From NCBI RefSeq assembly GCF_000430665.1, contig NZ_AUML01000018.1, positions 1 to 64,000 of the forward strand: 64,000 bases of DNA, read 5' to 3'. Positions within the stretch are counted from its first letter, which is position 1. The number at the start of each line of letters is the position of its first letter. The DNA is from Aquimarina muelleri DSM 19832 (GTDB lineage: Bacteria; Bacteroidota; Bacteroidia; Flavobacteriales; Flavobacteriaceae). The notes beneath the pieces are model-generated. The model did no database searches. It was given only the letters and a program-made list of their open reading frames with translations, and was not told the DNA's origin. A program made the position numbers and the translations under genes. This document shows, piece by piece, positions 43,996 to 54,144 of the stretch.

Positions 43996-45126
43996 TTATT
44001 CTTTACCTTGAATACTAACCAATTCTAATTCAAAAATTAGATCTGTATTAGCAGGGATTGGCCCAACTCCTTTTTCGCCATAAGCAAGATGCGAAGGGAT
44101 AAAAAGTACAGCTTTATCTCCAACTTTCATTTTTTGTACGCCTTCTTTAAAACCAGGAATCATTTTAGCTTCAGGAGAATAAGACATTGGCATAGGAGCA
44201 TATCCTCTTGGATCTGCAGCTCTACGTTCGTCAAAAGTCCCTAGTTCTTTAGCTTTTTCAGCAATATTAGTGTCAAAGTTTTTACCATCTGTAAAATATC
44301 CTGCATAATTAACATTAACCATGTCGGTTGATTTAGGTTGTTCTCCATCTCCTTGATTAACAAAAGCAATTTCAAGGCCACTTTCTAGTTTTGTAGCAGT
44401 AGCTTTTAATTCATTAAACTTTGCAGCTATTTTTTCAGCTTTTTCTTTTTCAGCTTTTTCTTTTTCAGCTTTTTCTTCTTCAAGAACCTTTAGCTTGTTT
44501 GTAAATGCAGATTCTGTATCAAAAGATTTTGCATTACTACCTTTACGAATAATGTTAACTTCTAACATTTTTATTTCTTCTTCAGGTTTATCTCTTGGTC
44601 CTGTTTTGGCAACTCCGATACTATCTATAATATCTTGACCTAAAACAATCTCTCCAAAAACAGTATGTTTTCCATTTAACCAAGGAGTTTCTTTTAGTGT
44701 TATAAAAAATTGGCTACCATTAGTTCCAGGTCCAGAATTAGCCATAGATAAAATTCCTTTTGATTTATGAGAAAGTGAATCTACGATCTCGTCAGGAAAT
44801 TTATATCCAGGATCCCCAGTTCCAGTACCTAAAGGGTCTCCAGTTTGGATCATAAAATCTTTAATAATTCTGTGAAATAGGATTCCATTATAGTATTTTT
44901 TCCCTTTATAAATACTATCTACCATAGTATTAGTGCCTTCTGCCAAAGATATAAAGTTAGCAACTGTCATTGGAGTAAGATCATAATGTAGTTTTGCTAC
45001 AGTAGTACCTTTATTTGTTACGATTTCTGCATAAATACCATCTTGTAGTTCTGGATATTTTTCGTTGCAGCTACTAAAAACTAATGAAATTGTAGTTAGG
45101 AATAATAATAGATTTAATTTTTTCAT
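43996..45126 (-). CDS. Cyclophilin-FKBP fusion peptidyl-prolyl isomerase lipoprotein
   Basis: The 376-aa precursor has a lipobox (LVFSSC, Cys at 20). Residues about 30-195 are a cyclophilin domain (NGILFHRIIKDFMIQTGDP, GTNGSQFFITL, LNGKHTVFGEI). A repetitive linker of Glu-Lys-Ala units (about 212-240) leads to an FKBP domain (about 255-372) with MVNVNYAGYFTDGKNFDT, MIPGFKEGVQKMKVGDKAVL and a final ELELVSI. Both halves keep main active-site residues, so it should have two proline isomerase activities in the periplasm or at the surface. It is transcribed with gldI and a DHH phosphoesterase gene. Confidence 0.93.
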   Translation of the reverse strand: MKKLNLLLFLTTISLVFSSCNEKYPELQDGIYAEIVTNKGTTVAKLHYDLTPMTVANFISLAEGTNTMVDSIYKGKKYYNGILFHRIIKDFMIQTGDPLGTGTGDPGYKFPDEIVDSLSHKSKGILSMANSGPGTNGSQFFITLKETPWLNGKHTVFGEIVLGQDIIDSIGVAKTGPRDKPEEEIKMLEVNIIRKGSNAKSFDTESAFTNKLKVLEEEKAEKEKAEKEKAEKIAAKFNELKATATKLESGLEIAFVNQGDGEQPKSTDMVNVNYAGYFTDGKNFDTNIAEKAKELGTFDERRAADPRGYAPMPMSYSPEAKMIPGFKEGVQKMKVGDKAVLFIPSHLAYGEKGVGPIPANTDLIFELELVSIQGKE

Positions 45127-45138
45127 TTTTATTGGTAA

Positions 45139-45690
45139 TTAATTTTCTGTTGTTGATTCTTTTGTGATTGTATTGAGTGTTACTTTTGTAATTAACGGAA
45201 TATTTGCTCCGATCTTATGATCGTCTCCATAATATCCATATGCTTGATATGAGGGAAAGAAAAATGTAACCATTTCTCCTTGTTTCATAAGTTTTAATCC
45301 TTCACGAAGACCTAAAAAAAGTTCTTCTTTATCGATATGGTATGTAATAGTATCTAGTTCTTTCTGGGTATAAATAATGTTTCCATTAAGATCGGTTATG
45401 TTATAATTGAATGTCACTTTGTCTCCAAATTTTGGGGTAACATTAGATAAAGTGTCTTTTTTTGTGTAAAAATACCAAAACCCTGTTTCTGAGGTAATAT
45501 ATTTATGAATTGTATCTTTTGTTATTATTTTTTGAATTATAGCTTCTTCTTTTGCAGCTAGTTCTTTATTTCTGTTAATGGACTCATTAATGAAAGAGCC
45601 TGATTTTATATTAATAGGTTTACGAGCTTCGGGTGTTTTACAAGAAGAGAATAGAAAAACAAGACAAATGGTGTGAAGAGCTAATCTCAT
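45139..45690 (-). CDS. gldI: Gliding motility-associated FKBP-type isomerase lipoprotein GldI
   Basis: The 183-aa precursor has a lipobox (LVFLFSSC, Cys at 17) and an FKBP-type domain (about 80-175; KFGDKVTFNYNITDLNGNII, LREGLKLMKQGEMVTFFFP, AYGYYGDDHKIG). The length, motifs and neighbours (a DHH phosphoesterase and a second PPIase) fit GldI, required for gliding in Flavobacterium johnsoniae. It presumably helps fold exported parts of the gliding/type 9 secretion machinery in the periplasm. Start ATG 45690 overlaps the stop of the upstream DHH gene by four bases. Confidence 0.88.
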   Translation of the reverse strand: MRLALHTICLVFLFSSCKTPEARKPINIKSGSFINESINRNKELAAKEEAIIQKIITKDTIHKYITSETGFWYFYTKKDTLSNVTPKFGDKVTFNYNITDLNGNIIYTQKELDTITYHIDKEELFLGLREGLKLMKQGEMVTFFFPSYQAYGYYGDDHKIGANIPLITKVTLNTITKESTTEN

Positions 45691-46703
45691 TGATTCAGGG
45701 CATTTTTATATGATGGTAATATACTAATAAATTTTTCAACAGTATCATTTAGAGAAAGATAACTTCTTCCGCCTGCAGCATTATGATGACCACCTCCTTC
45801 AAAATGATTTCTAGAAAAATCATTTACAGAAAAATCACCTTTAGATCGTAAAGAGATTTTAATAATTGCGTCACCTTTATTTTCAATAAAAATTAAAGCG
45901 AATTTGATACCTTCAATGGAGAGTCCTATATTAACAAAACCTTCGGTATCTCCTTTTTTAAAACTATTTTGATCTAATTCTTTTTGAGATATGGTAATAT
46001 ATGCAGTTTTATATTCTGGTAATACTTTTAAATTGTTTAGAGCAATACCTTTTAATTGAATTCTCGAAAGAGTATTAGTGTCATAAATCTTTTCATGAAT
46101 CTGAGTGTTGTCTGCACCATGATCGATTAAATCAGCAATTACTTTATGCGTAGTACTGGTTGTAGATCTAAATCTAAAAGATCCTGTATCGGTCATTATA
46201 CCTACATAGATGCATGTAGCTATTTCTGGGGTGATTTTATCCAGATCATTTAGTTTTTCTATAAAATGATACACCATTTGGCATGTCGAGCTCATACCTG
46301 TATCACTATACATGTATTTGGCATAAGTATCTGGTTGTTGGTGATGATCGATCATAATAAACGTGCTTTTCGCCTTTTCTAAGATAGTTTCTAGATCACC
46401 ACTTCTGGATAGATGATTGAAGTCTAAAGTAAAGATAAGATCTGCATTATCAATCATAATATTAGCAGTTTTTACACTACTGTCATATTTAACTATAGAA
46501 CTTTCGCCAGGAATCCACTTTAAAAATTCGGGGTAATCATTAGGTGTTATAACAGTTGCAGAATGCCCAATGCTATTAAGGTAATGGCTTAACGCTAAAC
46601 TAGAACCGATAGCATCACCATCAGGATTTTTATGTGTTGTAATAACAATGTTTTTTGCCGTAGAGAGCAATTCTTTTATTTTATTCGTATCACTAGTATC
46701 CAT
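45687..46703 (-). CDS. DHH-family phosphoesterase, NrnA-like oligoribonuclease
   Basis: The 338-aa cytoplasmic protein has DHH subfamily 1 motifs: HKNPDGDAIGSSLAL (motif I), TLDFNHLSR (II), MIDHHQQPD (III, the DHH) and a DHHA1 domain ending GGGHHNAAGG. NrnA-type enzymes degrade nanoRNAs and/or pAp using Mn. It is the first gene of an operon with gldI and the PPIase gene; the link to gliding is positional and conserved in the family as far as I know. Confidence 0.92.
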   Translation of the reverse strand: MDTSDTNKIKELLSTAKNIVITTHKNPDGDAIGSSLALSHYLNSIGHSATVITPNDYPEFLKWIPGESSIVKYDSSVKTANIMIDNADLIFTLDFNHLSRSGDLETILEKAKSTFIMIDHHQQPDTYAKYMYSDTGMSSTCQMVYHFIEKLNDLDKITPEIATCIYVGIMTDTGSFRFRSTTSTTHKVIADLIDHGADNTQIHEKIYDTNTLSRIQLKGIALNNLKVLPEYKTAYITISQKELDQNSFKKGDTEGFVNIGLSIEGIKFALIFIENKGDAIIKISLRSKGDFSVNDFSRNHFEGGGHHNAAGGRSYLSLNDTVEKFISILPSYKNALNQ

Positions 46704-46780
46704 AGTTGGCGAAGATACGATAAATAATATTTTAGTAATATTAGAAGTTTTAATTTTATAGAGTCAATAATTTAGAAAAA

Positions 46781-47812
46781 ATGAGATATATTAATAAGCT
46801 GTTTCTTTTGTTTTTTTGCTCGACTTCGATAGTTTTTTGTCAAGAAATTTTAGAGAAGGGAAACGAGGATTTTATTATTGCTTTTGGAAGTTGTAATAAA
46901 CAAAATAGCAGGCAACCTTTCTGGAAAGAAATTTTAAAAAACAATCCAAATGTATTTATTTGGGGAGGGGATAATATCTATAGTGATACAGATGATATGG
47001 ATATAATGAAAAATAACTATACGATACAAAATACTAACCTGGATTATCAAAAACTAAAAAAAACTATTCCAATTCTAGGCACATGGGATGATCATGATTA
47101 TGGATTAAATGATGGTGGAGTAGAGTGGAGGAGAAAAAAAGAGAGTCAGCAATTATTTTTAGATTTTTTGGGAGTATCTGCAGAAGATCCTAAAAGAGCT
47201 CAAGAAGGGGTTTATAGCTCTAAAATATTTGAAGTAGAAAAAGGAAGCATTAAAGTAATAGTTTTGGATACCAGATATTTTAGATCTTCTTTAAAGAAAA
47301 GCGAGATAAAAGGGAAACGCTACGAACCTCACCAAAATGAAGAAGGTACTGTATTGGGAGAAAAACAATGGAAATGGTTAGAAAAAGAATTAGAATCTAA
47401 TTATTCTGATTTTGTTATTATAGTTAGCAGTATTCAATTTTTATCCTCAGAACATGGTTTTGAAACCTGGGGTAATTTTCCGAGTGAAGTGGAGCGTTTA
47501 AAAAATATTTTGGTAGATAAAGCAGTACGAAATGCTATAATACTTAGTGGAGATAGGCATATTTCTGAGTTTTCTATGACTAATGTAAAAGGGCTTACCT
47601 ATCCATTATTAGATTTTACGTCTAGTGGTTTAACACATTCCTATTCTAATTATAATGGGGAGTCAAATAAGTACAGAATAGGTAATGTAATTGCAGTTCC
47701 TAGTTTTGGAGTGTTGAATTTTGACTTAGATTCTTATGTAGTAACGATGCAGATTCGAGGCGAAAATAATGTAGTGTTACAAGAGTTTAAGAAACAATAT
47801 TCTAAAAAATAA
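46781..47812 (+). CDS. PhoD-like alkaline phosphatase family protein
   Basis: The 343-aa precursor has a signal peptide (about 1-21, ending VFCQE). The metallophosphatase fold shows IAFGSCNKQN, FIWGGDNIYSD, GTWDDHDYGLNDGG and ILSGDRHISEF, the metal-binding motifs of the PhoD family (Fe/Ca in known enzymes). It should hydrolyse phosphodiesters or monoesters outside the inner membrane. Single gene, divergent from the DHH operon. Confidence 0.92.
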   Translation: MRYINKLFLLFFCSTSIVFCQEILEKGNEDFIIAFGSCNKQNSRQPFWKEILKNNPNVFIWGGDNIYSDTDDMDIMKNNYTIQNTNLDYQKLKKTIPILGTWDDHDYGLNDGGVEWRRKKESQQLFLDFLGVSAEDPKRAQEGVYSSKIFEVEKGSIKVIVLDTRYFRSSLKKSEIKGKRYEPHQNEEGTVLGEKQWKWLEKELESNYSDFVIIVSSIQFLSSEHGFETWGNFPSEVERLKNILVDKAVRNAIILSGDRHISEFSMTNVKGLTYPLLDFTSSGLTHSYSNYNGESNKYRIGNVIAVPSFGVLNFDLDSYVVTMQIRGENNVVLQEFKKQYSKK

Positions 47813-47940
47813 CAATTTAATCCTCCATGAACTTGCTCTAAGATTGTTTGTTTTTCTAAAAATAAATATTGATTTTCTTTGTTTCGATTTTCTTAATTTA
47901 TTTAGAAGAGCATAGAATCAGTGATTTAATATAATAATTC

Positions 47941-47970
47941 TTGTTTTTGATACTTTTATATATATTTTTG
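47941..47970 (+). promoter_or_regulatory. Candidate Bacteroidota promoter of ndk
   Basis: TTG at 47941-47943 and TATTTTTG at 47963-47970 are spaced 19 bases apart, matching the TTG-N19-TAnnTTTG pattern. The ndk ATG lies about 90 bases downstream. Confidence 0.5.
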
Positions 47971-48059
47971 CACAAAATTTAAAAAAAGAGTTTTCAATAC
48001 TCAAACAATAACTAGAGGTGTTTCCTAAAGTGGAAATGCTAAGTAATAAAACACACACG

Positions 48060-48479
48060 ATGGCAACAAACAGAACTTTTACAATGCTTAAACCGGATGC
48101 GGTAAGAAAAGGATATATTGGTGGTATTCTTGATCAAATTACAGCTTCTGGATTTAGAATTGTAGCGATGAAATTAACACAACTTACTACAGATGATGCA
48201 AAAGCATTTTATGCAGTACACAGCGAACGCCCATTTTATGGAGAGTTGGTAGAATATATGACTAGTGGTCCTATTGTAGCTGCTATTTTAGAGAAAGAAA
48301 ATGCGGTAGAAGATTTTAGAACTTTAATAGGAGCAACTAACCCTGAAGATGCAGCAGAAGGAACTATTCGTAAGAAATATGCAGCTTCAATTAGTGAAAA
48401 TGCGGTACATGGTAGTGATAGTGATGAAAATGCTGCTATCGAAGGAGCTTTTCATTTTTCTGGAAGAGAGCAGTTCTAA
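48060..48479 (+). CDS. ndk: Nucleoside diphosphate kinase
   Basis: From ATG 48060 (139 aa), the usual family length; the frame upstream of this is open but has no family match. Motifs: [20 protein letters not shown] at the N-terminus and the active-site region [12 protein letters not shown] with the phosphorylated His. It equilibrates NTP and NDP pools in the cytoplasm. Single gene ending in a very strong hairpin terminator. Confidence 0.97.
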   Translation: MATNRTFTMLKPDAVRKGYIGGILDQITASGFRIVAMKLTQLTTDDAKAFYAVHSERPFYGELVEYMTSGPIVAAILEKENAVEDFRTLIGATNPEDAAEGTIRKKYAASISENAVHGSDSDENAAIEGAFHFSGREQF

Positions 48480-48493
48480 ACAGAAATCATTTT

Positions 48494-48543
48494 ACAAAAC
48501 AAAGATGCCATTTATGTAAGTATAAATGGCATCTTTGTTTTGT
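48494..48543. terminator. Very strong bidirectional terminator
   Basis: Perfect 22-bp arms (48494-48515 and 48522-48543; core AAAGATGCCATTTAT) around a six-base loop lie between the convergent ndk and C1 peptidase genes. Confidence 0.92.
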
Positions 48544-48593
48544 ATTTAAACCCCAAAATGGATTATAATTAAAAGTTGTATATCGATAGTATG

Positions 48594-49706
48594 TTATACT
48601 CTTTCTTTTATTTTTTTGGGAATCCCATCTTTATGCAGTAAAATCCCTACAGTTTTCATTCTAAAATAAGCTTCAGACATATATAAATATCCTTTTTGTA
48701 CTCCTTTAGGTCCCCAAGAATTCTTTATTTTATAATACGTTTTCCCTTTTTTATCTACTCCTTTTCCTACAAGATGCATTAAATGATCATCTGTAGTATT
48801 GTAATTTTCGAATTCTTTTTGTCTGTATTCAGGAGTAACATTTACTTCTTTTATGTATTCTTTAAATATATCAGTATCTTCTTTTTTGTCTGTTAAAATA
48901 GCCAGACCATTTTCCTGAGAAAATCCTATTTCACTTACATCTCCATCCCAAGCAACAGTAAACCCCTGTTTTAGTGCGTAATCTACTACTTGTTGTAACT
49001 CGTTAAGAGAGACGTTATGGTAGGTACCGTTAGAAAAATTATCAGGAATTTCAAGAATAAAATCGCTGCCAATTGCGTGGTGTGTAAAAGAAGTTAATGT
49101 AATATAATTATCTGCTTCTATTCCAAGTTTTTTTGCAAATTCTATAGGAGTATACGTTTTACCATCATACGTAAAAGTATCAGGTCTTTTTCCTAAATAA
49201 ATATCTAAAATAGCTTCATAACTTTTCCACCAGTTATCAGAAAGAATTTTATGAGTAACAGCATTGTCTACCATATTAGTTAATAACGTAATTAATTCAC
49301 TATGATCATGCTTATCTTTAACGTTTCCAGAGAGCCCAGTATAGAATTTATTAGGAACAACTCCATGATTTTGTATAGATTTTATAACATCATGAGATAG
49401 AGCTCCTTCACTAAATTGAGCTTTGCCTTGTCTTAAGATATAATTTTTTGCTTTATCTATATAAGTATTTCTAACTTGATATACTTCTGATAAATCATGA
49501 GTTCCTAGTCCTAAACGAACTATTTCAGACTCTATATATGAAGTGGTAGAAAAACTCCAACAAGTACCTGTTTTTCCTTGACTAATAACGGGGTTACATT
49601 GAAGAAAGGTTTCATCAGTGATCGTGTAATCTGGATGAATTTCTTGTGCATATCCTATTATAGATAAACAAAAGAGTATGCAATTAATAAAAGTGTTTTT
49701 TTTCAT
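48594..49706 (-). CDS. C1-family cysteine peptidase (bleomycin hydrolase/PepC type)
   Basis: The 370-aa precursor has a signal peptide (about 1-20, ending GYAQ). The papain-like fold of the C1B group is seen: catalytic Cys in GKTGTCWSFSTTSYIESE, His in DDHLMHLVGKGVDK and Asn in YYKIKNSWGPKG. Cytosolic PepC is usually about 450 aa; this exported form is shorter. It should act as an aminopeptidase on peptides in the periplasm or outside. Single gene; the TonB receptor gene lies upstream with 80 bases between. Confidence 0.92.
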   Translation of the reverse strand: MKKNTFINCILFCLSIIGYAQEIHPDYTITDETFLQCNPVISQGKTGTCWSFSTTSYIESEIVRLGLGTHDLSEVYQVRNTYIDKAKNYILRQGKAQFSEGALSHDVIKSIQNHGVVPNKFYTGLSGNVKDKHDHSELITLLTNMVDNAVTHKILSDNWWKSYEAILDIYLGKRPDTFTYDGKTYTPIEFAKKLGIEADNYITLTSFTHHAIGSDFILEIPDNFSNGTYHNVSLNELQQVVDYALKQGFTVAWDGDVSEIGFSQENGLAILTDKKEDTDIFKEYIKEVNVTPEYRQKEFENYNTTDDHLMHLVGKGVDKKGKTYYKIKNSWGPKGVQKGYLYMSEAYFRMKTVGILLHKDGIPKKIKERV

Positions 49707-49787
49707 TATAATTAGATAATTTATAGGCGCAGAAGATACAAGAAAATGAAGAAAGTTTAAAAATTATATTAAAATATTACTATTCCT

Positions 49788-52331
49788 CTACCAAAACACT
49801 CTAAAACTTAGGTTGGGGGTTATTCCTAATGAAAATATATCAGAATTAATAAGTTCATTATTAAGTGTATTAGTAGTTCTGTATTCTCTATTTAATAAGT
49901 TTTTTCTGTTATACAGGTTTAGTAAAGATGCACCGATTCGATATCTTATTTTTGAAGCGTTTTTAATTTTAAAATCATAAATAGCAGAAAAATCCAGCCT
50001 ATGGTATACAGGAAGATTATCACTATTAATTTTATCAAATTCTAAAATTATAATTTCACCACTTTCATCTACTCGGGATATATTGGTAAAAGCTTTTCCT
50101 GTATGCCATATCCAACCTAAAGAAAATTGAAAATTATTGATTTTATAAAACTGAGACCATTTTACAGTGTGTTCTATATTCCAATTTCCAGGAAAAGATT
50201 CATTATTGTTAATACCATCAAATGTGTTATTGGTATTTATATAAGAATAACTTATCCAGGTTTTATAATTTTTAAAATTCTTTTTTAAAAAAAGATCGAT
50301 TCCAAAAATCATACTCTCTCCAGTATGATACGTATTATCTATTGGGTTTATAAACCCTGCGGTAAGAGTGGTTATTCCTTCAATTTGCTTATAATACCCT
50401 TCTATGTCCAGATACCATTTTTTTTTACTAAAACTGCTACCAAAAGTATGTTGATAGCTTTTTATGATAGGAAAAACATCATTGTTTGCTAATGTCCAAA
50501 TTTGGTTTTCTAAAGACAAATCACTTATTATAGATTCTTTGATTTGGCTTGTAGCTTGACTTCTGTACTCTGTACTGGCATTGATTTTCCAGTTTTTGGT
50601 AATATGTTTTTCAATAAACAGCCTTGGTTCTATTAGAGTTTGATTAAGTTCTGAATAATAATTTGCTCGAATCCCTACAGAAGCATAAAAATTGTTTGGT
50701 TTTTCAAACGTATATTCAAGATATCCTATATGTGTATTTAGAAATCGGTCATCTTGGTCTAAAATCAATTCATAATTGGGTGTTGAAGTTACAAAAGCAT
50801 ATCGTATGTTGTTGTTTGAAAATTGATATCCACCAGCAATGTTATGATGTTTAGATATTTTATAATGAATTCCAAATTCTGTTCCAAAATCTTTTATACT
50901 ATTTTTTTTGGTTTCGACTTCTTTAAGCAATCCCATGTTTTCGGTTATAAATTGATAGTTTAAAAGATATTTTGTGTAATATCCAGATATTTTAGTATCT
51001 AAATTTTTATTATGGGTGTGGTTCCAATTAATATTATATCCTTCAGTTTCGGTTATGAGATCATCACCAAAAGATGTAGTAGGATTCCTTTGTTTAAAAT
51101 CTAGGTCATTTTTACTATAGATAGAATTGATTTCAATTTTATTATTGTCTGATGGTTTTAGAATTAAGTTAGCGTTATAATCTGTATAGAAAAAATTATT
51201 CTCTTTATTATTAATAGATGCTATTTTTGTATTCTGAAAAACACGTTCAGATAGTTGTTTGTAGGTAAAAGTTCCTAATAAGTCTGTATAAGATCTTCTT
51301 CCAGATACTTGAAGTGATATTTTGTCTTGTATGATAGGGATATGGGTAACAATATCTGCATTGATCATATTGAAACCAGCTCCCCCTGTAATTTTTTTTG
51401 CAATTTTATTTTCAGATTTAATGTCTACTACTCCCGCAATTCGATCTCCATATTTGGCACTAATACCACTTTTGTAAAAATTAACTTCTTTTGCTACATA
51501 TGGATTAAAAGCAGAGAGCATTCCAAAAAAATGTCCTTGATGATATGTTTTTATACCGTTCCATAAAATTAAATTTTGATTGGGAGAGCTTCCTCGAACG
51601 TGTAATCCAGAGGCTGTTTCAAAAGGGTTGTTAACGCCTGGAGTTAATTGTATACTTTGCAAAATATCTGGTTCTGTTCGACCAGGAAGAACTTCGACAT
51701 TAGTTAAGTCAATATTAATTACTTTTTTATTTTGAGTTATACCTTTAGCTAAATATTCCTGAATAAAGACTTCATCAAGAATTTCCTCTTGTGAATGGGT
51801 AAGACGTATTATGTTACATTTTTTATTTAAAAATGATTTAGTATTTAATATTTTCTGTCGAAATCCTGGAGCGCTAATTAAAATCACTGAATTATATAAA
51901 ACTTCTGTATTTTCAAAATATCCTTTTCGATTAGTGATAGTATTAGTTCGGTTAGCTTTAAAAAAGACTCTAATATTTGGGATAGGTTTCTTATCTTCAT
52001 CTAAAATGTATCCGCAAATAGATATGGTGTCTTTTTTTTGTAACGGACGAATTGTAACAAAATTAGGTCCAGTTATTTTAAAATAAAGCTTAGTTTGTTT
52101 TTGTAATTCTGCAATTAAATTTTTTAATGAAAGTTGAGAGTTTATAGGAGTTGATATTTTTTTATCATTTATTAAAGCATCTACATAAGAGAATTTAATA
52201 GAATAAAATTGTTCAATTATTGGGATAGCATCTTGTAATAATTTATTATTGATATAAGTACTCATTACCTTCTCTTGAGAAGAGATAGAGGTGCTAAATA
52301 AAAAAAAACATACCCATAAAAGTTTTGTCAT
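49788..52331 (-). CDS. TonB-dependent receptor with STN domain
   Basis: The 847-aa precursor has a signal peptide (to about 20), an STN domain (about 25-95), a carboxypeptidase-regulatory-like beta-sandwich (about 100-175), a plug domain (about 205-310; GRTEPDILQSIQLTPGVNNP, LHVRGSSPNQNLILWNG) and a 22-strand barrel with the last residue Trp. The STN domain passes an import signal to the FecR protein encoded immediately upstream. The sigma factor gene comes before that, so the trio is a cell-surface signalling system. The ligand is unknown. Confidence 0.92.
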   Translation of the reverse strand: MTKLLWVCFFLFSTSISSQEKVMSTYINNKLLQDAIPIIEQFYSIKFSYVDALINDKKISTPINSQLSLKNLIAELQKQTKLYFKITGPNFVTIRPLQKKDTISICGYILDEDKKPIPNIRVFFKANRTNTITNRKGYFENTEVLYNSVILISAPGFRQKILNTKSFLNKKCNIIRLTHSQEEILDEVFIQEYLAKGITQNKKVINIDLTNVEVLPGRTEPDILQSIQLTPGVNNPFETASGLHVRGSSPNQNLILWNGIKTYHQGHFFGMLSAFNPYVAKEVNFYKSGISAKYGDRIAGVVDIKSENKIAKKITGGAGFNMINADIVTHIPIIQDKISLQVSGRRSYTDLLGTFTYKQLSERVFQNTKIASINNKENNFFYTDYNANLILKPSDNNKIEINSIYSKNDLDFKQRNPTTSFGDDLITETEGYNINWNHTHNKNLDTKISGYYTKYLLNYQFITENMGLLKEVETKKNSIKDFGTEFGIHYKISKHHNIAGGYQFSNNNIRYAFVTSTPNYELILDQDDRFLNTHIGYLEYTFEKPNNFYASVGIRANYYSELNQTLIEPRLFIEKHITKNWKINASTEYRSQATSQIKESIISDLSLENQIWTLANNDVFPIIKSYQHTFGSSFSKKKWYLDIEGYYKQIEGITTLTAGFINPIDNTYHTGESMIFGIDLFLKKNFKNYKTWISYSYINTNNTFDGINNNESFPGNWNIEHTVKWSQFYKINNFQFSLGWIWHTGKAFTNISRVDESGEIIILEFDKINSDNLPVYHRLDFSAIYDFKIKNASKIRYRIGASLLNLYNRKNLLNREYRTTNTLNNELINSDIFSLGITPNLSFRVFW

Positions 52332-52338
52332 TTTTCTA

Positions 52339-53253
52339 TTATTCTAATATCACAGTCTTGCCATCATCTTGCGAGATACGATACTCTATGCCTAAGGTGT
52401 TAAAAACTGTTTTAAGGGCAATATCTTTATTGTTGTTAGGGAAAGTTCCTGTATATATAGTTTCTAAGTCTATATTAACAGTCTTTATCTGTAAGTTATA
52501 TTGCTCTTCTAGTTCTTTAAATACATATTTAAGCGGGATACTTTTAAAAGAACTAGTGTTAGAAAGCCAAGAGGGGGTAGTATCTATAAAGCTCCAGCTT
52601 TTTGGTTGGATATTTTTTAAGTTTCGGTATCCTTTTCCTGCAGTAAGGATTTCCACTTGTTTTTGATAAGCGATAGTAACCTTTCCTTCATAACATGTTA
52701 CTTCAAAAAAATCATTTTGTGATTGTACATTAAACTGCGTTCCTAACACAGATATTTTTCCATTTTTGGTGTTTACAGTAAATTTACTTCCTTTTTTTAC
52801 TTTAAAAAAAGCTTCGCCGTCTAGCACTAATATTCTATTTTCTTTCCATTTTTTTGTATTGAAACTTGCGGTAGATTTAGCATTTAAAATCATTTCAGAA
52901 CCGTCTGGTAAAGTTACAGTTAATTGTTCTCCATAATTGGAGTGAAAAGATGTATTAGGGTTGAATAAAAATATTCCTAAAATAATGACAATAGAAGCAG
53001 CAATAGTAAGATAAGGCAAAAACTTAATAACCAAATTAGGTTTGTTTTTGATAGGATCTTGTTTTTTAGATTTTAAGTTAGAAAGCTCTTTTTCTATATC
53101 ATATTTTTTTAAATCTAAGGCATCTGCACCAGCTATTATTTTTATATAATGTTTGTATTCTGGATGCAATTTAAATTCTTGAATCTCTTCTTTAGAAAGC
53201 TCCTTATTCATCCATCTGGATAAAAATATATCGTCTTTTTTATCGTTTAACAT
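52339..53253 (-). CDS. FecR-family anti-sigma factor
   Basis: The 304-aa protein has a cytoplasmic N-terminal part (about 1-75), one membrane helix (LPYLTIAASIVIILGIFLF, about 78-98) and a periplasmic FecR domain (about 110-215; EQLTVTLPDGSEMILNAKST, LDGEAFFKVKKG, VLGTQFNVQ). The DUF4974-like C-terminal domain (about 232-304) has IPLKYVFKELEEQYNLQI. It links the receptor STN domain to the ECF sigma factor encoded upstream. Seven bases separate it from the receptor gene. Confidence 0.94.
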   Translation of the reverse strand: MLNDKKDDIFLSRWMNKELSKEEIQEFKLHPEYKHYIKIIAGADALDLKKYDIEKELSNLKSKKQDPIKNKPNLVIKFLPYLTIAASIVIILGIFLFNPNTSFHSNYGEQLTVTLPDGSEMILNAKSTASFNTKKWKENRILVLDGEAFFKVKKGSKFTVNTKNGKISVLGTQFNVQSQNDFFEVTCYEGKVTIAYQKQVEILTAGKGYRNLKNIQPKSWSFIDTTPSWLSNTSSFKSIPLKYVFKELEEQYNLQIKTVNIDLETIYTGTFPNNNKDIALKTVFNTLGIEYRISQDDGKTVILE

Positions 53254-53433
53254 TATCGTGTTATATATATGTGAACGTTTTATTTACTAAATACCCTACT
53301 ATTTTTAATTTATTATATAGAAGTTTAACTCTTTGATTTTTGATTTAATAGCAATGTATATATCTGTAGGTATATTAGGTTTGTTTACTTCAAGATTTAG
53401 GATTAAAAATACCTTATTGTAAATCGATTTTTT

Positions 53434-53958
53434 TCATATATTATTTCCTATTTTTTTTCGCAAAGTTAATAATGCTTTATGCATAAGTTTTTCTATAGCT
53501 TTAACAGAGACTCCGGATAATTCTGCTATTTCTTTATATGTTTTTTTATCTATTCTATTTAAAAGAAAAACCTCTCTTTGTCTTTCTGATAAATCGGCAA
53601 TAGCATTTTTTAATTTTTCTAAATATTCTTTTTCTAAGAATATAAACTCTGGGGACTCATTATTAACATCTCTTGTGCGATGTATAATATAATCTTTATA
53701 TTTAAATTTAACTTTTTGATGTCTAGTATTACTGATACCAATATTAGTAGCTATAGTGTAAATATAACTTTTGGCTTTATTTAAAGGTACTTTAGAGCAA
53801 TTGTTCCATAATTTAATAAATGCATCTTGAACAATATCTTCAGCTTGATCTAGGTCTCCAAATTTGTAATAAATATAGTTTCTTAAAAGTTTAGAATTGC
53901 TTTTAAAAAATTGATCAAAAGCTTTTTCGTTACATGTAGATTTTTTATTGTCAGGCAT
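53434..53958 (-). CDS. ECF sigma-70 factor of FecI/RagA-associated type
   Basis: The 174-aa protein has sigma region 2 (about 20-90, with GDLDQAEDIVQDAFIKLWNN) and region 4 (about 115-170, LSERQREVFLLNRIDKKTYK, then EIAELSGVSVKAIEKLMHKA). It should direct RNA polymerase to the receptor promoters when released by FecR. It is the first gene of the sigma/FecR/TonB-receptor set. A nearby SusC/SusD pair has no sigma factor of its own. Confidence 0.94.
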   Translation of the reverse strand: MPDNKKSTCNEKAFDQFFKSNSKLLRNYIYYKFGDLDQAEDIVQDAFIKLWNNCSKVPLNKAKSYIYTIATNIGISNTRHQKVKFKYKDYIIHRTRDVNNESPEFIFLEKEYLEKLKNAIADLSERQREVFLLNRIDKKTYKEIAELSGVSVKAIEKLMHKALLTLRKKIGNNI

Positions 53959-54144
53959 TAGGGGTATAAAAATGTGTTATCAAACATAAAATATTTTTTT
54001 ATGCTATCAAAGAAATAATAATCAAAGTAAAGAGGTATGTTTTTTTAAAAGAATCGTTTATGTATAAAAAATAAATAGATTCTCTCTTTAAAAAAAAGTA
54101 ATATATAAAAGGACCAGTATCCATGATATAATAATAGTAAGATT

